This document shows, in pieces, positions 46,880-58,739 of a DNA stretch of 64,000 nucleotides (its first letter is position 1; every line of letters begins with the position of its first letter). Under the pieces are notes generated by a model, which was not told the origin of the DNA, searched no databases, and worked only from the letters and a program-made list of their open reading frames with translations. The DNA lies in NCBI GenBank assembly GCA_949316235.1, contig OX438751.1, positions 5,542,413 through 5,606,412 on the forward strand, read 5' to 3'. The translations under genes were made by a program, and so were the position numbers. The stretch is from Oegoconia quadripuncta (taxonomy: Eukaryota > Arthropoda > Insecta > Lepidoptera > Autostichidae).

Positions 46880-47947
46880 CAGGGCGTCCCAAAGTTATGG
46901 GACATGAAGGGGAAGTACCTTAAATATCGTAGATAGTGAATTTTGCTCAAAGAAGACTTTATGTTATTTTTAAAAGTTAGTAATTCTGCATTCATAGATT
47001 TTCTAAAAATTATTTGCTTCGGCTGGGAATCGAACCGACTCAAATGTGAAAAAAAAAACACCCTACTTTTATGATGCCAATCGAAAGAATAGCTAAAAAA
47101 TAATAACTCTGCCTAAGTAACATAGTATTTTAAAAGAAAGGAACAACGTGAAATTAATCATTTTAATCAAATAAAAAACATACATGAAACTGCCGTAGTC
47201 AATTAAGTAGGTATTTTTTTGTAAATTAATTAATTAAATGCTCAAAATGTGATCCCTCTTGTCTTACGCAAATCGCCAATCTTTTAATGAGCCCGCTGCC
47301 TGTTGATTTTCTAATCATTTTATGGTGAACACTCGATGTGATATGGCACAATTCTGTTTGCAACTCGCCTACGTTCTCGTATCGCTTTTTGTATAGCATA
47401 TCTTTCACGTATCCCCAAAAGAAGAAATCTAATGGTGTGAGGTCCGGGGATCTGGCCGGCCATCTAATCGGTCCATTTGTACCAATCCATGTAGGAAAAC
47501 ATTCATTTAGAAAATCTGCTGCTCTCCGACTATTATGAGCCGGAGCTCCATCTTGTTGGAAAATTAAGTTTTCTTGCTCCGCCGCGGAATGGTTTCTTAT
47601 CTTATCCCTTAAAATTTGAAGTATTCCTAAATACTTTTCTGTGTTCAAGGTTCCTTGGTAAAAATGGATTAAGAAAACCCGGTTTTTTAAAAGTCCGCAC
47701 CAACAGTTGAGTGAAAAACGCACTTGGTTATTAGTTTCAGTCACTCGTAGGGGATTTTCTTTAGACCAAATACGATTTCACATTTGAGTCGGTTCGATTC
47801 CCAGCCGAAGCAAATAATTTTTAGAAAATCTATGAATGCAGAATTACTAACTTTTAAAAATAACATAAAGTCTTCTTTGAGCAAAATTCACTATCTACGA
47901 TATTTAAGGTACTTCCCCTTCATGTCCCATAACTTTGGGACGCCCTG
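46880..47947 (-). mobile_element. Mariner-like element with 172-bp inverted repeats
   Basis: Starts CAGGGCGTCCCAAAG and ends in its mirror, flanked by TA on each side (46878-46879, 47948-47949). The inverted repeats, 46880-47051 and 47776-47947, have equal length and I see no difference between them. The interior is 724 bases and codes for only the second half of a transposase. TA target choice is the mark of Tc1/mariner elements, and the protein agrees. The half protein and the long identical repeats indicate a non-autonomous, recently rearranged copy. Confidence 0.92.
47226..47775 (-). pseudogene. Mariner-type transposase, C-terminal half
   Basis: The frame runs from the inverted-repeat junction at 47775 to a stop at 47226. 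It includes WSKENPLRV, FSLNCWCGLL, LIFQQDGAPAHNSRRAA (second catalytic Asp) and IRWPARSPDLTPLDFFFWGY (third catalytic Asp in the PLD part). Forty residues lie between these two Asp by this reading. That is longer than the 34 of classical mariner and close to the so-called DD41D group. The N-terminal DNA-binding helices and the first Asp are missing because coding sequence is cut off by the right inverted repeat. The protein could not cut DNA alone. It still has no internal stop, which suggests young age. Confidence 0.85.
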
Positions 47948-47996
47948 TATAAATAAATATATATATATATATATAGAAATACGACTGGTTATATCC

Positions 47997-48262
47997 TATT
48001 TGGTGTAGTGGTTAGAAACTCTGCTGCTATACCAAAAGGTCGCGGGTTCGTATCCCGCTAGGGGCATATGTTTGTATGATGAATTCAGACATGTGTTCCC
48101 GAGTTATGAATGTTTATCATTTATATATGTATTTATTTACAAAAAAAAATGTATTTGTGTAGTTTATCAACCATCTGGTATCTATAATACAAGCCTAGTT
48201 GCTTAGTGTGGAACTAGGTGGCGCTGTGTGTATGTGCAAAGATATTTATTTATTATTATTTA
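47997..48262 (+). mobile_element. Family A SINE
   Basis: A box tatttggtgtagtggttaga, B box cgcgggttcgtatcccgcta (one change), body tggaactaggtggcgctgtg and tail aagatatttatttattatt. It lies 50 bases beyond the mariner element. Confidence 0.9.
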
Positions 48263-48284
48263 TGACAGCATTATTTTCCCATAT

Positions 48285-48515
48285 TTTTACTGACCAAGAA
48301 AGGAGGGTAATATTTTCAAAGTGTATGTATGTCCGTTCCTTTGGCGCATCCTGTAACCTAAACGACTTGACCGATTTCGAAGTGCACGGTGTCGTTATAT
48401 TCGTCTTGATATACCTGGAGTGTAATACGATAAATTTTATGTTAAATAATCCAACATGGCGTCCGCAAAATACAAAATATGCTGTCGGGTTTTTTGGGTT
48501 TTTAAATACTTGAAG
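48285..48515 (+). mobile_element. Family E repeat, longest copy
   Basis: Tgaccaagaaaggagggtaa, tttggcgcatcctgtaacct, aaacgacttgaccgatttcg, aagtgcacggtgtcgttat, tacctggagtgtaatacg and tgctgtcgggttttttgggt. A reading frame crosses most of it but has no domain. Confidence 0.7.
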
Positions 48516-48759
48516 AGTAATTTAAAAATTTAATTACATATTACCATAATTCGGTAAAAGTTTCGGGTTACTTTTATCAGCTATTCAACACCAACAGTCA
48601 AATAAGTATACTCATAATACTTGGTTTCATAGTTACATTGGTAGATCTATGACTAGCTGTAAAATCTTCTAATAACTCCATTATCGAACGTAAAATTTTA
48701 GTAGACTCCAATAGACTATTTCAAATACAAATTTGCTTAACGTGCCGTATACACATGAT

Positions 48760-48960
48760 GGAAAATGTGGCAATTTGTCTTTCTTAATAAATTCTTCCCT
48801 AATCGCCACGCTACTAGTCTCTTGGGAGGTCCTTACCAATGATGCTGCTCCCCATCCCTGGTCTAAGCTGTTATGCTCAGGACCGTTTAGTCACCTTTTA
48901 CCACGAAGCTAGTATTGTCCAATGACACGAACCACACGGCCATATTCTTAATAAATACAT
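48760..48960. other. Unclassified repeat-like stretch
   Basis: Gcggtcacctttta-type phrase (gtttagtcaccttttaccac) echoes the family D head, but the rest (tgctgctccccatccctggt) matches nothing here. Confidence 0.3.
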
Positions 48961-49004
48961 TGCCTAAAATCGTAACATCAAGTTTTTTAAACTAAAACAT
49001 AGTA

Positions 49005-49290
49005 AGGTGACCACAAAGCTCGATCAATCAAAGGGTAACATTCGTGTGCCACTGAGTGTCAATATTTGTACAGTGGCCAAGCGGTCACGGCATCGCCGGA
49101 CTGTCCCATTGTTTGTGCTATTATTCACGTCATGTTTAACTAAGTCCAGGCCGAGAGCCAAGTCACTCGATAACCTTGTGTATAAAGTTTGCGTGACTTT
49201 GCGCTATGACAATTGAATTTGTCGGTTTGTTTGTGAATTATTCAGAGTTTTCTGATTGTTGCCGCTTTGTCTGTGGCTTAATGGAGGGCT
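49005..49290. promoter_or_regulatory. Unique block with TCF-like site, intron 2
   Basis: ATCAAAGG at 49027-49034, CCATTGTTTGTG (SOX/Fork-like) near 49107, and gttgccgctttgtctgtggc near 49258. It is non-repeated and richer in GC than its flanks. A 69-codon frame crosses it without domain signs. Confidence 0.25.
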
Positions 49291-51112
49291 GTGTTTGATG
49301 TTCATTCGTGGTAATATTTATTGTTAATTCTTGTTTTTGACTTGTTAAAGAAAAGTACGATAAATGATTTGCAAATCTTGTTGTTTTTATTAGTACCAAC
49401 ATTTCTGAACTAAACTGTCATTCATCGTGACAGTTTAGTATTGGACTATATTAAGTAAATCCTCTTAGAAAACTCATTAAAACCTTGTAAACTCATAATC
49501 ACAAATCTAAGCACATGTTGACTGGCAATTATCAAAAGAGAATTTAATCTCAAAGAGACCGCATGCCACATTTCGTCAATGTTTACTGATGACAGAGTTA
49601 ACTTTACACTTGTTAGAATTAAAATCTTTTAACAATGAACCTTATAATCCAGTAATACAGTTGTTAATAAGGATTTTGCGTTTTCTGATAGCATAGTTAA
49701 CGTGGTTGACATAAACGTGAAGCGTGCTATTGTTTCAGCAAATATTTCGTGGAAACATTGAGAAGAGAAATCGGGACACGCACACAAAGGCGCCGCAAGA
49801 ATAGTAGGGTCACCATGACGTCATCGAATATCTGAATACGACTAAAGTGAGGTCTAAGGGAGAATGTGGAACGAAACTACTCACAGAAATAGTTAAAAAA
49901 AAAAAAGAAGATCGCGTTGTTAAATATTTAACATTATTAAAATATACCTACTTAAGGGTGGGTTCACAATAGTATTGTAAACTAAAGCTGTCAACGTTGC
50001 ATTTTTCGATTATTTCATTAGTGCGCATTAAAATTACATAGTGCAAGCAATACCATTACTACATAAGTGTACGTTTGATCCTGGTGAGCGCTTTATTAGA
50101 CCACTATTATATTGTCTACAATATTTCTATATGTGAGAACCTGTTATTAGCCGTCATGTATAATTTTTCATTGTTATTTGTGATTTAACATGGCTGTTGG
50201 TTTTCCTAAACAATAATTACTTTTACATGTTTTGACGGTATTACTTAGGATCCCAGTGGCTCATACTTTACAGAATATTGATATATTTCTTTTTTTTTTT
50301 CTAGTAATTCGTAAAAAATAAAATACTGACAACTCGCGAAAAATTCACGTAAAAATGCGACGTTTACAGCTCGCACTATAAATGTGCCCTAAAGTAGGAA
50401 TGTAAAAGATTTTTCAAATTAACTTTATTTTTCAGTTCATAAAAAAACAAAAGGTGTTAAGGCGTGGCATCTTTTGATTGCTGAGTAATTCATTGCACTC
50501 TAGGGAAATAGTAGTGGTATCTAGAACTACATTTATTTTTTTAGATATCAATCAACCCACATAATTTTTGTTTGATTTATTTAGGTAAGCGAACAACTAT
50601 ATACCCCGTTATAGCCCGGTATAATACAATCTAAGTTTTCTAATCTCTAATTTAATAAAGAATTATCCAAACATATTCACGATATCCTAAGAAAACTTAA
50701 TTTGTATTATACAGGCCTGTATAGGTTTCTCTGTTTCAGTCTGTACGTAGTCCACAATACAACCACATAGAAAATTTAGAAACCCCCGACAAAACAAATG
50801 ATTATATCATCCAGATAAATCCAGACAGATCCAAAGCAACTGTATTGAAGACTAAATATCTTCGAACGATTTCAATCAAACACGCCTAAGAATCCCAGAG
50901 TTAATTTTAATTATAAAAAAAAAAGTTTATAAAATATCTGACAGATTAACGGATACCATCAAAATACACCAAACAACGCCATGAAATACAAAAGACCCGT
51001 CGTTTTTCGTCGGGATTTAATAATCTAACCTTAATAGCCTATATTATTTTGATCTATGTGTGTAATAATATAGTATTATACCGAAGCTAGAATAAAGATA
51101 GATACAGAGATA

Positions 51113-51147
51113 GATCTATTGTACTACAAGTAGTAGTACAATAGATC
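51113..51147. repeat. Perfect hairpin, 15-bp arms
   Basis: GATCTATTGTACTAC, loop AAGTA, GTAGTACAATAGATC: an exact mirror. Confidence 0.9.
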
Positions 51148-51235
51148 CAACAACTAGCACAGAATACATAATACTCCATTAATACATTAAATTCTGTAGA
51201 GTTGAACTTACTTGGTAATATTTAAACAAAGAGTA

Positions 51236-51500
51236 TAATACATACATAACGTCACGACCATTATCCCAAATGAGATATCCCAAACAATAGTGTTTGGGTG
51301 TTCCAAACATTAATAGTTTAATGATTGAAACAACATCCACGGTTCACCTTATGAAATATACAGAAGTGCACACGTGACAGGGATGAGCCAATCGCCGTTG
51401 AAACGTACAAATCTATAGATGTTTCTTGGTGGAAAGTCCCGTAGTCATCTTTTACAACACCTATGGGTAGAGACGGGTTAGTTCTATTCTATTTGAGTGG
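51236..51500 (-). mobile_element. Family D repeat, best copy
   Basis: Complete from tacatacataacgtcacgac through gagatatcccaaacaatagt, aacatccacggttcacctta, cacacgtgacagggatgag and gtttcttggtggaaagtccc to gggtagagacgggttagttc. It serves as the reference for the family, about 265 bases. Confidence 0.85.
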
Positions 51501-51664
51501 CGAACCAAACGCATTAAAAGATTATAAAGGTTAGTGAAATTAAGTAGGTATATCTAAAAATAAATGGAGCGCTACGTCAACTGCTTAGTTTTTAAATTAT
51601 CTACTATTAACCTTCTAAATCTCGTGAATTATTTAATAAGTGGGAGAAGCAAATGTCAGTATAA

Positions 51665-52022
51665 ATAAATAATATATAAAATATCCTTAGACATACACAC
51701 AGCGCCATCTAGTTCCACAGTAAGCAAATATAGGTTTGTGTTGTGGATACTAGATGGTTGATATACTACATAAAAACATTTTTTTTGTAAATAAATACTT
51801 ATTATAAATGAAAACATCCATAACTCGGGTACAAATTCATCACACAAACATATGCCCCTAGCAGGATTCGAACCCACAACCTTTTGGTATAGTGGCCAGA
51901 GTTGCTAACCACCACACCAAACAGGTAGTCAAACAAGTATGTCAGGATCGTTGCAAGTCGAAATCAATAGTCTCTGCCTATCCCAACAGGAACCATGCGT
52001 GAGCATATGTATGTACGTATGT
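51665..52022. mobile_element. Family A SINE (-) and LINE tail (+)
   Basis: 51665-51930 is a full family A SINE on the minus strand (cagcgccatctagttccaca ... ctagcaggattcgaacccac ... ccacaccaaacagg). 51955-52022 matches the 3' end of the LINE at 38290: tctctgcctatcccaacagg, aaccatgcgtgagcatatgt, atgtacgtatg. Confidence 0.8.
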
Positions 52023-52548
52023 TAAATCTCATGGTTGTGTATGTTTGCAGATAGTAACAAATCTATCCTTGAAGTTTCAAGATGCATTTATATAATAAAG
52101 CTTAAGTATCGCAATCTACATTAAGATGGCAATGCATCCAACGTCACCATTATTATCGGACACTATCATGAAAATCGCAACACTCCTGAATTAATCTTTT
52201 TTTTTTTTTCAAATCTTCTTTCAAGATACTACCAATCAATCGTGATGTGGGACTGTGTCCTAAATTGTGAGGCAGGCGTGGCCAACCTAATCCCAGTTCT
52301 TGATATCACTCGGAGTTCCTTAGATCTTGCCGTCGTAAGCCCTGATTTATCATATTTTATCAAAGAGTACGGTCTGTCAATGCTAATGCTGACTTGAAAC
52401 GGATGTGACGAAATTTGATAAGACTCAGTTTTGGAGTATTTGATTTTAACGTAGGAGATTCTTTATGTTCGTTGCTATATACGTCCTCATAGATCATCAC
52501 AAACTAGCAATACTGGAAGAAAACCGAAAATAAACACAATGTGTATTT

Positions 52549-52732
52549 TACTGTTTTTTTTTTCCACACCGGGTTAGCACTTGAGTTCAATCACACCTGA
52601 TGTTGAGCCATGAGCCAGTCCCCCAAATAAGATGGGGTTTCCAGGTCAGTACGCTACCACCGTCGACCTCATCTTCACTTAATATCAGGTGTGATTGAGG
52701 TCAAGTGCTAACCCGTTGTGCATAAAAAAAAA
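52549..52732. mobile_element. Family B SINE inverted pair
   Basis: A minus-strand tail (52549-52605: cgggttagcacttgagttca ... cctgatgttga) faces a + strand copy (52610-52732: gccagtcccccaaataagat ... gctaacccgttgtgcataaa). The mirrored tails can pair, with the body of the second copy as the loop. Confidence 0.8.
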
Positions 52733-52734
52733 CA

Positions 52735-53008
52735 TCCCACTGCAGGGATGCAGGCCTTCCCTCGTATAATGAGGGAGTATGGGCCACAGTCCACCATGCT
52801 GGCACAGTTGCGGGTTGGCGACTTCACATGCCCTTGAATTTTTATTTCCCAGGCATGCAGGTTTCCTCACGACATTTTCCTTCACCGTTTAAAAGCAGTC
52901 GGATAAATGCACATAAGTAATTGGTACATGGCCCGCGCAGGGAATCGAACCCGGACCTCCCAAGTTGGGAGACCGCGTCTAAACCGCTGAGCCACCGATG
53001 CCACCATA
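52735..53008 (-). mobile_element. Third tRNA-headed SINE type
   Basis: Minus strand head ggtggcatcggtggctcagc with ggtttagacgcggtctccc, B box gtccgggttcgattccctgc, then cgcgggccatgtaccaatta and a 3' part cataccttccctc-like ending at gcagtgggatgtt. It begins right at the A run of the preceding family B copy. It looks like a tRNA in its first 75 bases but continues as a repeat. Confidence 0.75.
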
Positions 53009-53261
53009 ACTTACGTATAACAAAAATAATCACTAAAACAACAAAATAGTACCATAAAGATAAACAGAATCAATATGTAATCAATGTTGTAAATGACACC
53101 AAATCTAATCACGTTCCGTGGACCTTCAAAAATATAACTTTGATTACTTTAATCTATAGAAAAATGGATTAGTAATGGAAATAAATCCAGTGTGATTAAA
53201 CCCGAGGTTTTGTGATAAAATAAACGAATGATTTCACTAAACACGGGCGAGGGGAAGGTAC

Positions 53262-53285
53262 GGGGGCGGGGAATAGTGACGTCAC
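53262..53285. promoter_or_regulatory. GC box next to a perfect CRE
   Basis: GGGGGCGGGG (53262-53271) fits Sp1/KLF factors, and GTGACGTCAC (53276-53285) is a full palindromic CREB/ATF site five bases later. Such a pair is typical of promoters or enhancers; no transcript start is otherwise suggested. Confidence 0.4.
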
Positions 53286-54029
53286 GGGGATAATAAAAAA
53301 GATTGGCTTATGAGTTTACTGTTTACAATCAACCAAAGAGATAAGTTGGCACACACATATTGTTGCTGTCGCCGCTGTGATGCTGCAATTGGTTGATTGA
53401 ATACTAGCTTTCAACCGTGACGTCGCCTGCGTATATTTATTTTCCTAAGGAAACGGTAGCCTTTGTAGAGGACAAAAGCACACCAACATACTTTCGCAAC
53501 TAAAATATTTTTTTAAGAAGATATCGTTCGACTTTCTGCGACCATATATCGTGTTACATAATTGTACCGGTATTCTTATGCTTTTAGAATATTAGTCAAA
53601 TTTATTTACACTACTGGAAAACATACATGGAACTTAATAACTACCAAATAAATTAAAATAAAATAAAATTCTAAACTATTATAATTGCACTGGCTAAAAA
53701 TAACGTACGCTAAAAATAATCTAAAGCTAATTATCTTATGTTGGATCGATTAAACCTGGCTTAGAACCATCTTGCATCTTATCTTACCTCTCCCATCTTT
53801 CGTGATATTAGTATGTGTATGTAGGTTTATAGTATATATATATATATTTAAATTATGTTATGTATATATTTCACAGTAGGTATATGTAATATATTTAGTG
53901 TAAGTTTATTATTCAGTTATCTTTTCTTTTTTTATTTGTTTTATTATTCGTTATAGGATTTTTTCTTTTGCACACAATTTACTGCTAAACCCCAAATTTA
54001 CTAAGTTTCCTATTTCAATGCTCAGGTTG

Positions 54030-54130
54030 GCTGGAAGAGATCTCTTAAAGAGATAAGTCCACCTTTGTACGTGACCTATTGTTTGTACTCTGTTATTGTA
54101 ATATTTTGGTGCAATAAAGAATATTTGCAT
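54030..54130 (+). mobile_element. LINE 3' end
   Basis: Ggctggaagagatctcttaa, agagataagtccacctttgt and ggtgcaataaagaatatttg; same type as at 44925. Confidence 0.65.
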
Positions 54131-54644
54131 GCAGGAATCAGGTGAAACAAGCAAAGTTGCATTGAAATCGGTTCATCCATTCTTGTTGCTCTAGTGTAAA
54201 CTTATGACCCCACGTGCCCCTGTTGAAGTACCCAGACGACAGCGAACCCCTAACCCCAAAAGAAAAGAAAATCGAGCTGTAGAAGAAAATACGGTTTTTT
54301 ATTTTAATAACCCCTAAGAGTTCGCGTATCTTTGAGTAACCCTGCTCTAGTGGATAGCACTACCTTTGAAATACACGGATATGGGTTCAAAACTCGCTGA
54401 GTGTATAATTTTATGATGAAAATACGAACGTTTACTTACAGACACCATTTTATTCCTTTTTTATGTTTCCTAGCTTTCGTGTTAGCCGATTTACCCTCTA
54501 AAATACGTTTGCCCTAAGGTCTTACTTCTTTCTTCGGATTTTGATTCATCACCATTACAGACTCCGACCAATATGTGTTTCTTGATAGCCCGCGGAGTGA
54601 TTTCGAATTTGTTTATTATGCCCAAAGCAGTGTCCAAGATCGAC

Positions 54645-54930
54645 GACCTGTTTGGTGTAGTGGTTAGCAACTCTGACCATTATACCAAAAGGTCGCGGGT
54701 TCGAATCCCGCTAGGGGCATATGTTTGTGTGATGAATACGGACATGTGTACCCCGAGTTATGGATGTTTTCATTTATAATAAGTATTTATTTACAAAAAA
54801 AATATGTATTTATGTAGTATATCAACCATCTGGTATCCACAACACAAGCCTATAGTTGCTTAAAGTGGAACTAGATGGCGCTGTGTGTAGGTCCAAGGAT
54901 ATTTATTTATTTATTTATTTAAGATCCATG
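54645..54930 (+). mobile_element. Family A SINE
   Basis: A box gtttggtgtagtggttagca, B box gcgggttcgaatcccgctag, full body and TTTA tail. It is among the best preserved copies. Confidence 0.92.
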
Positions 54931-56509
54931 CACCATTATAGGCAGCATTTACCTACACTCCATACTAGCGAATAGATTGAATTACCAATACTACTATATC
55001 ATACATGTCAGCCTGCACGTATACGTTTGTGTGTGTGTGCGTAAATCAAACGACGAGCGGCCAGCAACTGAAGATTGCGTACCCTTGACCGTACCCCTTA
55101 AAAGAGGGTGACGTGAACTGGCCAGGGGAGGTAGATTCTTGCCGTGGTAAGTTAGTACTCTATTGCCATATAAGGCTATTTAGTACCATGGTAGGGGATC
55201 AAAGTAAAGTACGTACTAAATATTAGGTCCTTACCTATGAAATTGGCGTTTTGTATGAAGAATTTCATTAAGACTGTTTTCTCCATACAAACATTTTTTT
55301 TTTTGGGAACGGCAAATCCAAATTTAGGTAAACTTTGTGTGTATTATCGGATAACATTAAGTTAAGTATAGGCAGCGTTAATTTTTAAAAGTAACCACTT
55401 TATAAAAGTTTCAGCGAATCTAAGAAATGACTATGGTAAGCACATGAAAAGAGCTCGTTCAAATTTTTTTTATTATGTGATTTCATGTGAAACCTTGAAA
55501 TAATATTCAATTTTCCAAAGAAAAAACAAATTTGGATATAGCTTTGAAAATCGCAGGAATTGGTACATATGATTAACGAAGAAAAAAACTCCAAGTTCAT
55601 ATGTAAAGACCCAATATAATATTTTTTAGGTTAGAAATGATTATTGCACTTGGTATACCATCTCTACGTTAAGTAATAAATGCCGAAATAGTGCTATCCG
55701 TTTTTCGTCATTTACAATCCTAGATTTAGTTAATCCATACAGATAAACTGGATTATAACATTGTTACGATTGATAAAAGACATTAAAAGCGAATGATAGC
55801 ACTTGATTTATACTTTATTTGTGACAATTTTAGTAAGTAGGTACTTGGCAATAATTATTAATATAGGTACCAAACACTGATCCGTATCACCCGTCGAAAT
55901 GTTAACACAGTGGCGTATCACTTGTAAAGTTAGCAGTAGTACAACTACAAAAGCCACTTCGGACAAAGGCAGTCGGACTCGGACCACGTGGCCAGAGGTT
56001 CGTTTTAGCATTTAATACGCCTGAAGACAATTGTGTTTGACTTACACTTACTTTGACAATACACTATTCCGACAAAAGAAACTCCGACACAAAGTACCTT
56101 TAAGAAAATAAAGTTTTGACGGTTTGTCCTTAGTTGGGTGACCAGTAGTGGTATTTTTATACAAGCATTTCCGTGTTTCAGAGGGAACTAAAAACTGTTA
56201 TGAAACTGAAACATTAAAAAAACATCTTTGAATCCGACATAAAAATTATAACAATTTGAACTGTCACGCGGCTAGATGACTTCGTGTTCTATAGGACGTC
56301 ATCGACCTGCAAAAAAAATCAGAACTGTATTTACGTAAGTGGTTATTTGGAGGATACTACTTATTTTACGAATTGACCTTCTGCTTCATGATTTTGCTCT
56401 GTGACTATTATATATGACACATATCCGCACCTCTACCAAGTCATGGATCGAGTAACAATGAAAAGTTATGAGCCAATTCTAGAGCAGGCTTCCTCATTCC
56501 ATTATTTCT

Positions 56510-56640
56510 CATATTACGTACGTGTAGATAGCAGAGGAGGTGAGGTCAGGTAATCTCAGGACGCGAATGAAGAGAGACCTTTGCCCAGCAGTAGAATGAG
56601 AAAGGCAAGCAATGGAACTGCATTGAGTCTAACAGATGAC
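56510..56640 (+). mobile_element. LINE 3'-end remnant
   Basis: Gagagacctttgcccagcag and tagaatgagaaaggc, the well-known lepidopteran 3'-end phrase. Confidence 0.45.
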
Positions 56641-57178
56641 GTCGATGGTGTGATATGATGTCACCAAATCAAGTGCATTCTATTCAACCCTGCAAATTCT
56701 CTCGCGGGTCGAACATACCCCACTCAGTTCACTATATTAAAAATGGGAGCATTCGTCACGGTCCCCATATGAGCAGCATTATATTAAGATTTTATTAAAA
56801 CCACTGATCCTGATAAACGATTTGTTCGTGACTGCGCAAGTTTTTAACCACAGACATAATGTGACTTATTTGTACATTAATTCATTATAATTATAGGAAT
56901 TATTTATTTGTTGTGGTTTCCTTAAATTGTGGTAGTGATTATTTTTAACTTGCTTTTAAAATCGAATCGATCGATAACAAATCGGAGACATTCTACATTG
57001 ACTATTCTGAAAACCAGTTCTGCGGCAGTTGCTGCAGCTCATGCTGAGACGAAATCCATTTGCGACATCACATAAGTAGTGTCCAACATATCTGTGTTTT
57101 TTTTTTGTATTTTTTGTAATTTGCTTGTTATGATGATTGTTAAACTTGTTGCTGAGGTTGTATGGTGTCAAATAAATA

Positions 57179-57541
57179 CCGGATGAGTTTTTTACCGTAA
57201 GGAAAAAATAGGGCATATTAGGTAAGTGAAATAGAAGTTATAAGAATAGGAATTTTTTTTTTTTTTTTGTAAATCGCACGCCGGCCGCTTATTGATATGC
57301 GACTGGAGTGATTCGCAGGGCTCCTATCATGCGAAATTTACTTGGAACTCATATTTTCTCTAAGTTTTCTTTATTTATTTAAATTAATGGTGTAATTATG
57401 TGGAATAGGCTACAAACACGACTGTCAAATAACACAATTAACGCGTTAATTGATGATGGTTATGAAAAAAAAAATTAAACTACCTACGCCAATACCTGAT
57501 ATTCCCTATTTTTCTCCTTACGGTCAAAAAATCTCATCCGG
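57179..57541. mobile_element. Family F inverted-repeat element, cleanest copy
   Basis: TA, then CCGGATGAGTTTTTTACCGT and aaggaaaaaatagggcat; the right end mirrors it (ttctccttacggtcaaaaaa, tctcatccgg). The arms are about 75 bases and the total is 363 bases. It shows the empty sites for the insertions in the other two copies. Confidence 0.85.
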
Positions 57542-57929
57542 CATATGTCTATGTCAAATAAGGATTCATTTGGTAACGTTTTGGACAGTGGCGTGCACAC
57601 TCTTTTGTCATAGGGTAGGCGGAATAATAAAAATTGCTAATAGATGAGAAAAAATGCACCTACAAAATAATAATTTACTCTTTTAGCAATCTTCGAAACT
57701 GTTTAGAATATTTTCTGATCATATCAGTATGAATCAGCTGTTTTGACAACATATTTCGAAGCTGACAATTTGCTAGGGTAGGCACTGCCTTTCTACCTGT
57801 ATGGAATGCGCGTCACTGGTTATGGATATGGTAAAATAAAACGAATAATGTAAATGAATTCGAAATCGCTCATTAAAAGTCATTTAAATGTAGGGAAAGA
57901 TTAAAATTACTCTCGTACTCCGATAACTA

Positions 57930-58150
57930 ACCCGTCGAACGCCGCACGCGGATTTCCCTCTATCACGATCCACGCCGCGAATTTTGTATGTAAATTGCGA
58001 GCTCGCAACACCGAACCGCAAACGCGTATTTTTAATTTGTTAAAAGCTCTCGGAAAAATAACAATCTGAATGCAACTGCAATTTGCAGCGAGCCGCGCCT
58101 CTTATAATTAAAATTGCATTAGGCTACAAATAGGCGGACGCTAATGATCC
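57930..58150. promoter_or_regulatory. Unique block with TAAT motifs, 2.4 kb before exon 3
   Basis: GC-richer and non-repeated: aacgccgcacgcggatttcc, aattgcgagctcgcaacacc, ataattaaaattgcatt, gctaatgatcctaatgcac. Several TAAT cores suit homeodomain factors. Inference only. Confidence 0.3.
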
Positions 58151-58379
58151 TAATGCACTGTTTGGATAGAAAAATGCAGCAGTCTGACGGCTTGTAATCC
58201 AATTTGCATTTAAAAACCGCCCTAATTCAGTTCTGAGTTGCCCGTGTAGTTCTGTGACAGTTTGAAGTTGACCTTAAACGTGGCAAGCAAGTTGAGAATT
58301 TTGTTTCATTACTGTTGTAATAAACCTCTCTATTATTTTCTAATTCATTCAATCCGGATAGGTACGTTATTCCATTAAC

Positions 58380-58470
58380 ACCCTTATTAACTTCCAAAAA
58401 CCAAAAAACCCGACAGGATGTTTTGTATTTTTTGAAAAACACAACCCTCCTTCTTGAGGCTGTCGGGTAA
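58380..58470 (-). mobile_element. Family E fragment
   Basis: Aaaccaaaaaacccgacagg and caaccctccttcttgaggct, the mirror of family E phrases. Confidence 0.5.
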
Positions 58471-58739
58471 AAATGGAGTGAAATCGGTAATGATAGCTTA
58501 TAAATCCGAGCTCAAAATTAAATCATTTAATTACAAAGCAGCACAATGACGAATAATATCTCTCCTATTCAATATTTCGCGAACCCATAAATTCGAGCAT
58601 ACTGTCGGGGCGGACAAAGAATCTAAATAACCATTAATATGTAATAAATACTATGGGGTAATAAAGCCGTGTCGCGTAGGGGACAAACAAACAAGTGTAC
58701 GGGAGATACAGAGGCAACCCTTAAACACTCTATTGTCCA

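Noticed and set aside
47784..48008. 74-codon frame on the + strand identical in its first part to a minus-strand frame at 46789-47061
   Set aside because: Both are translations of the mirrored ends of the mariner element, not genes. They are useful only as proof of arm identity.
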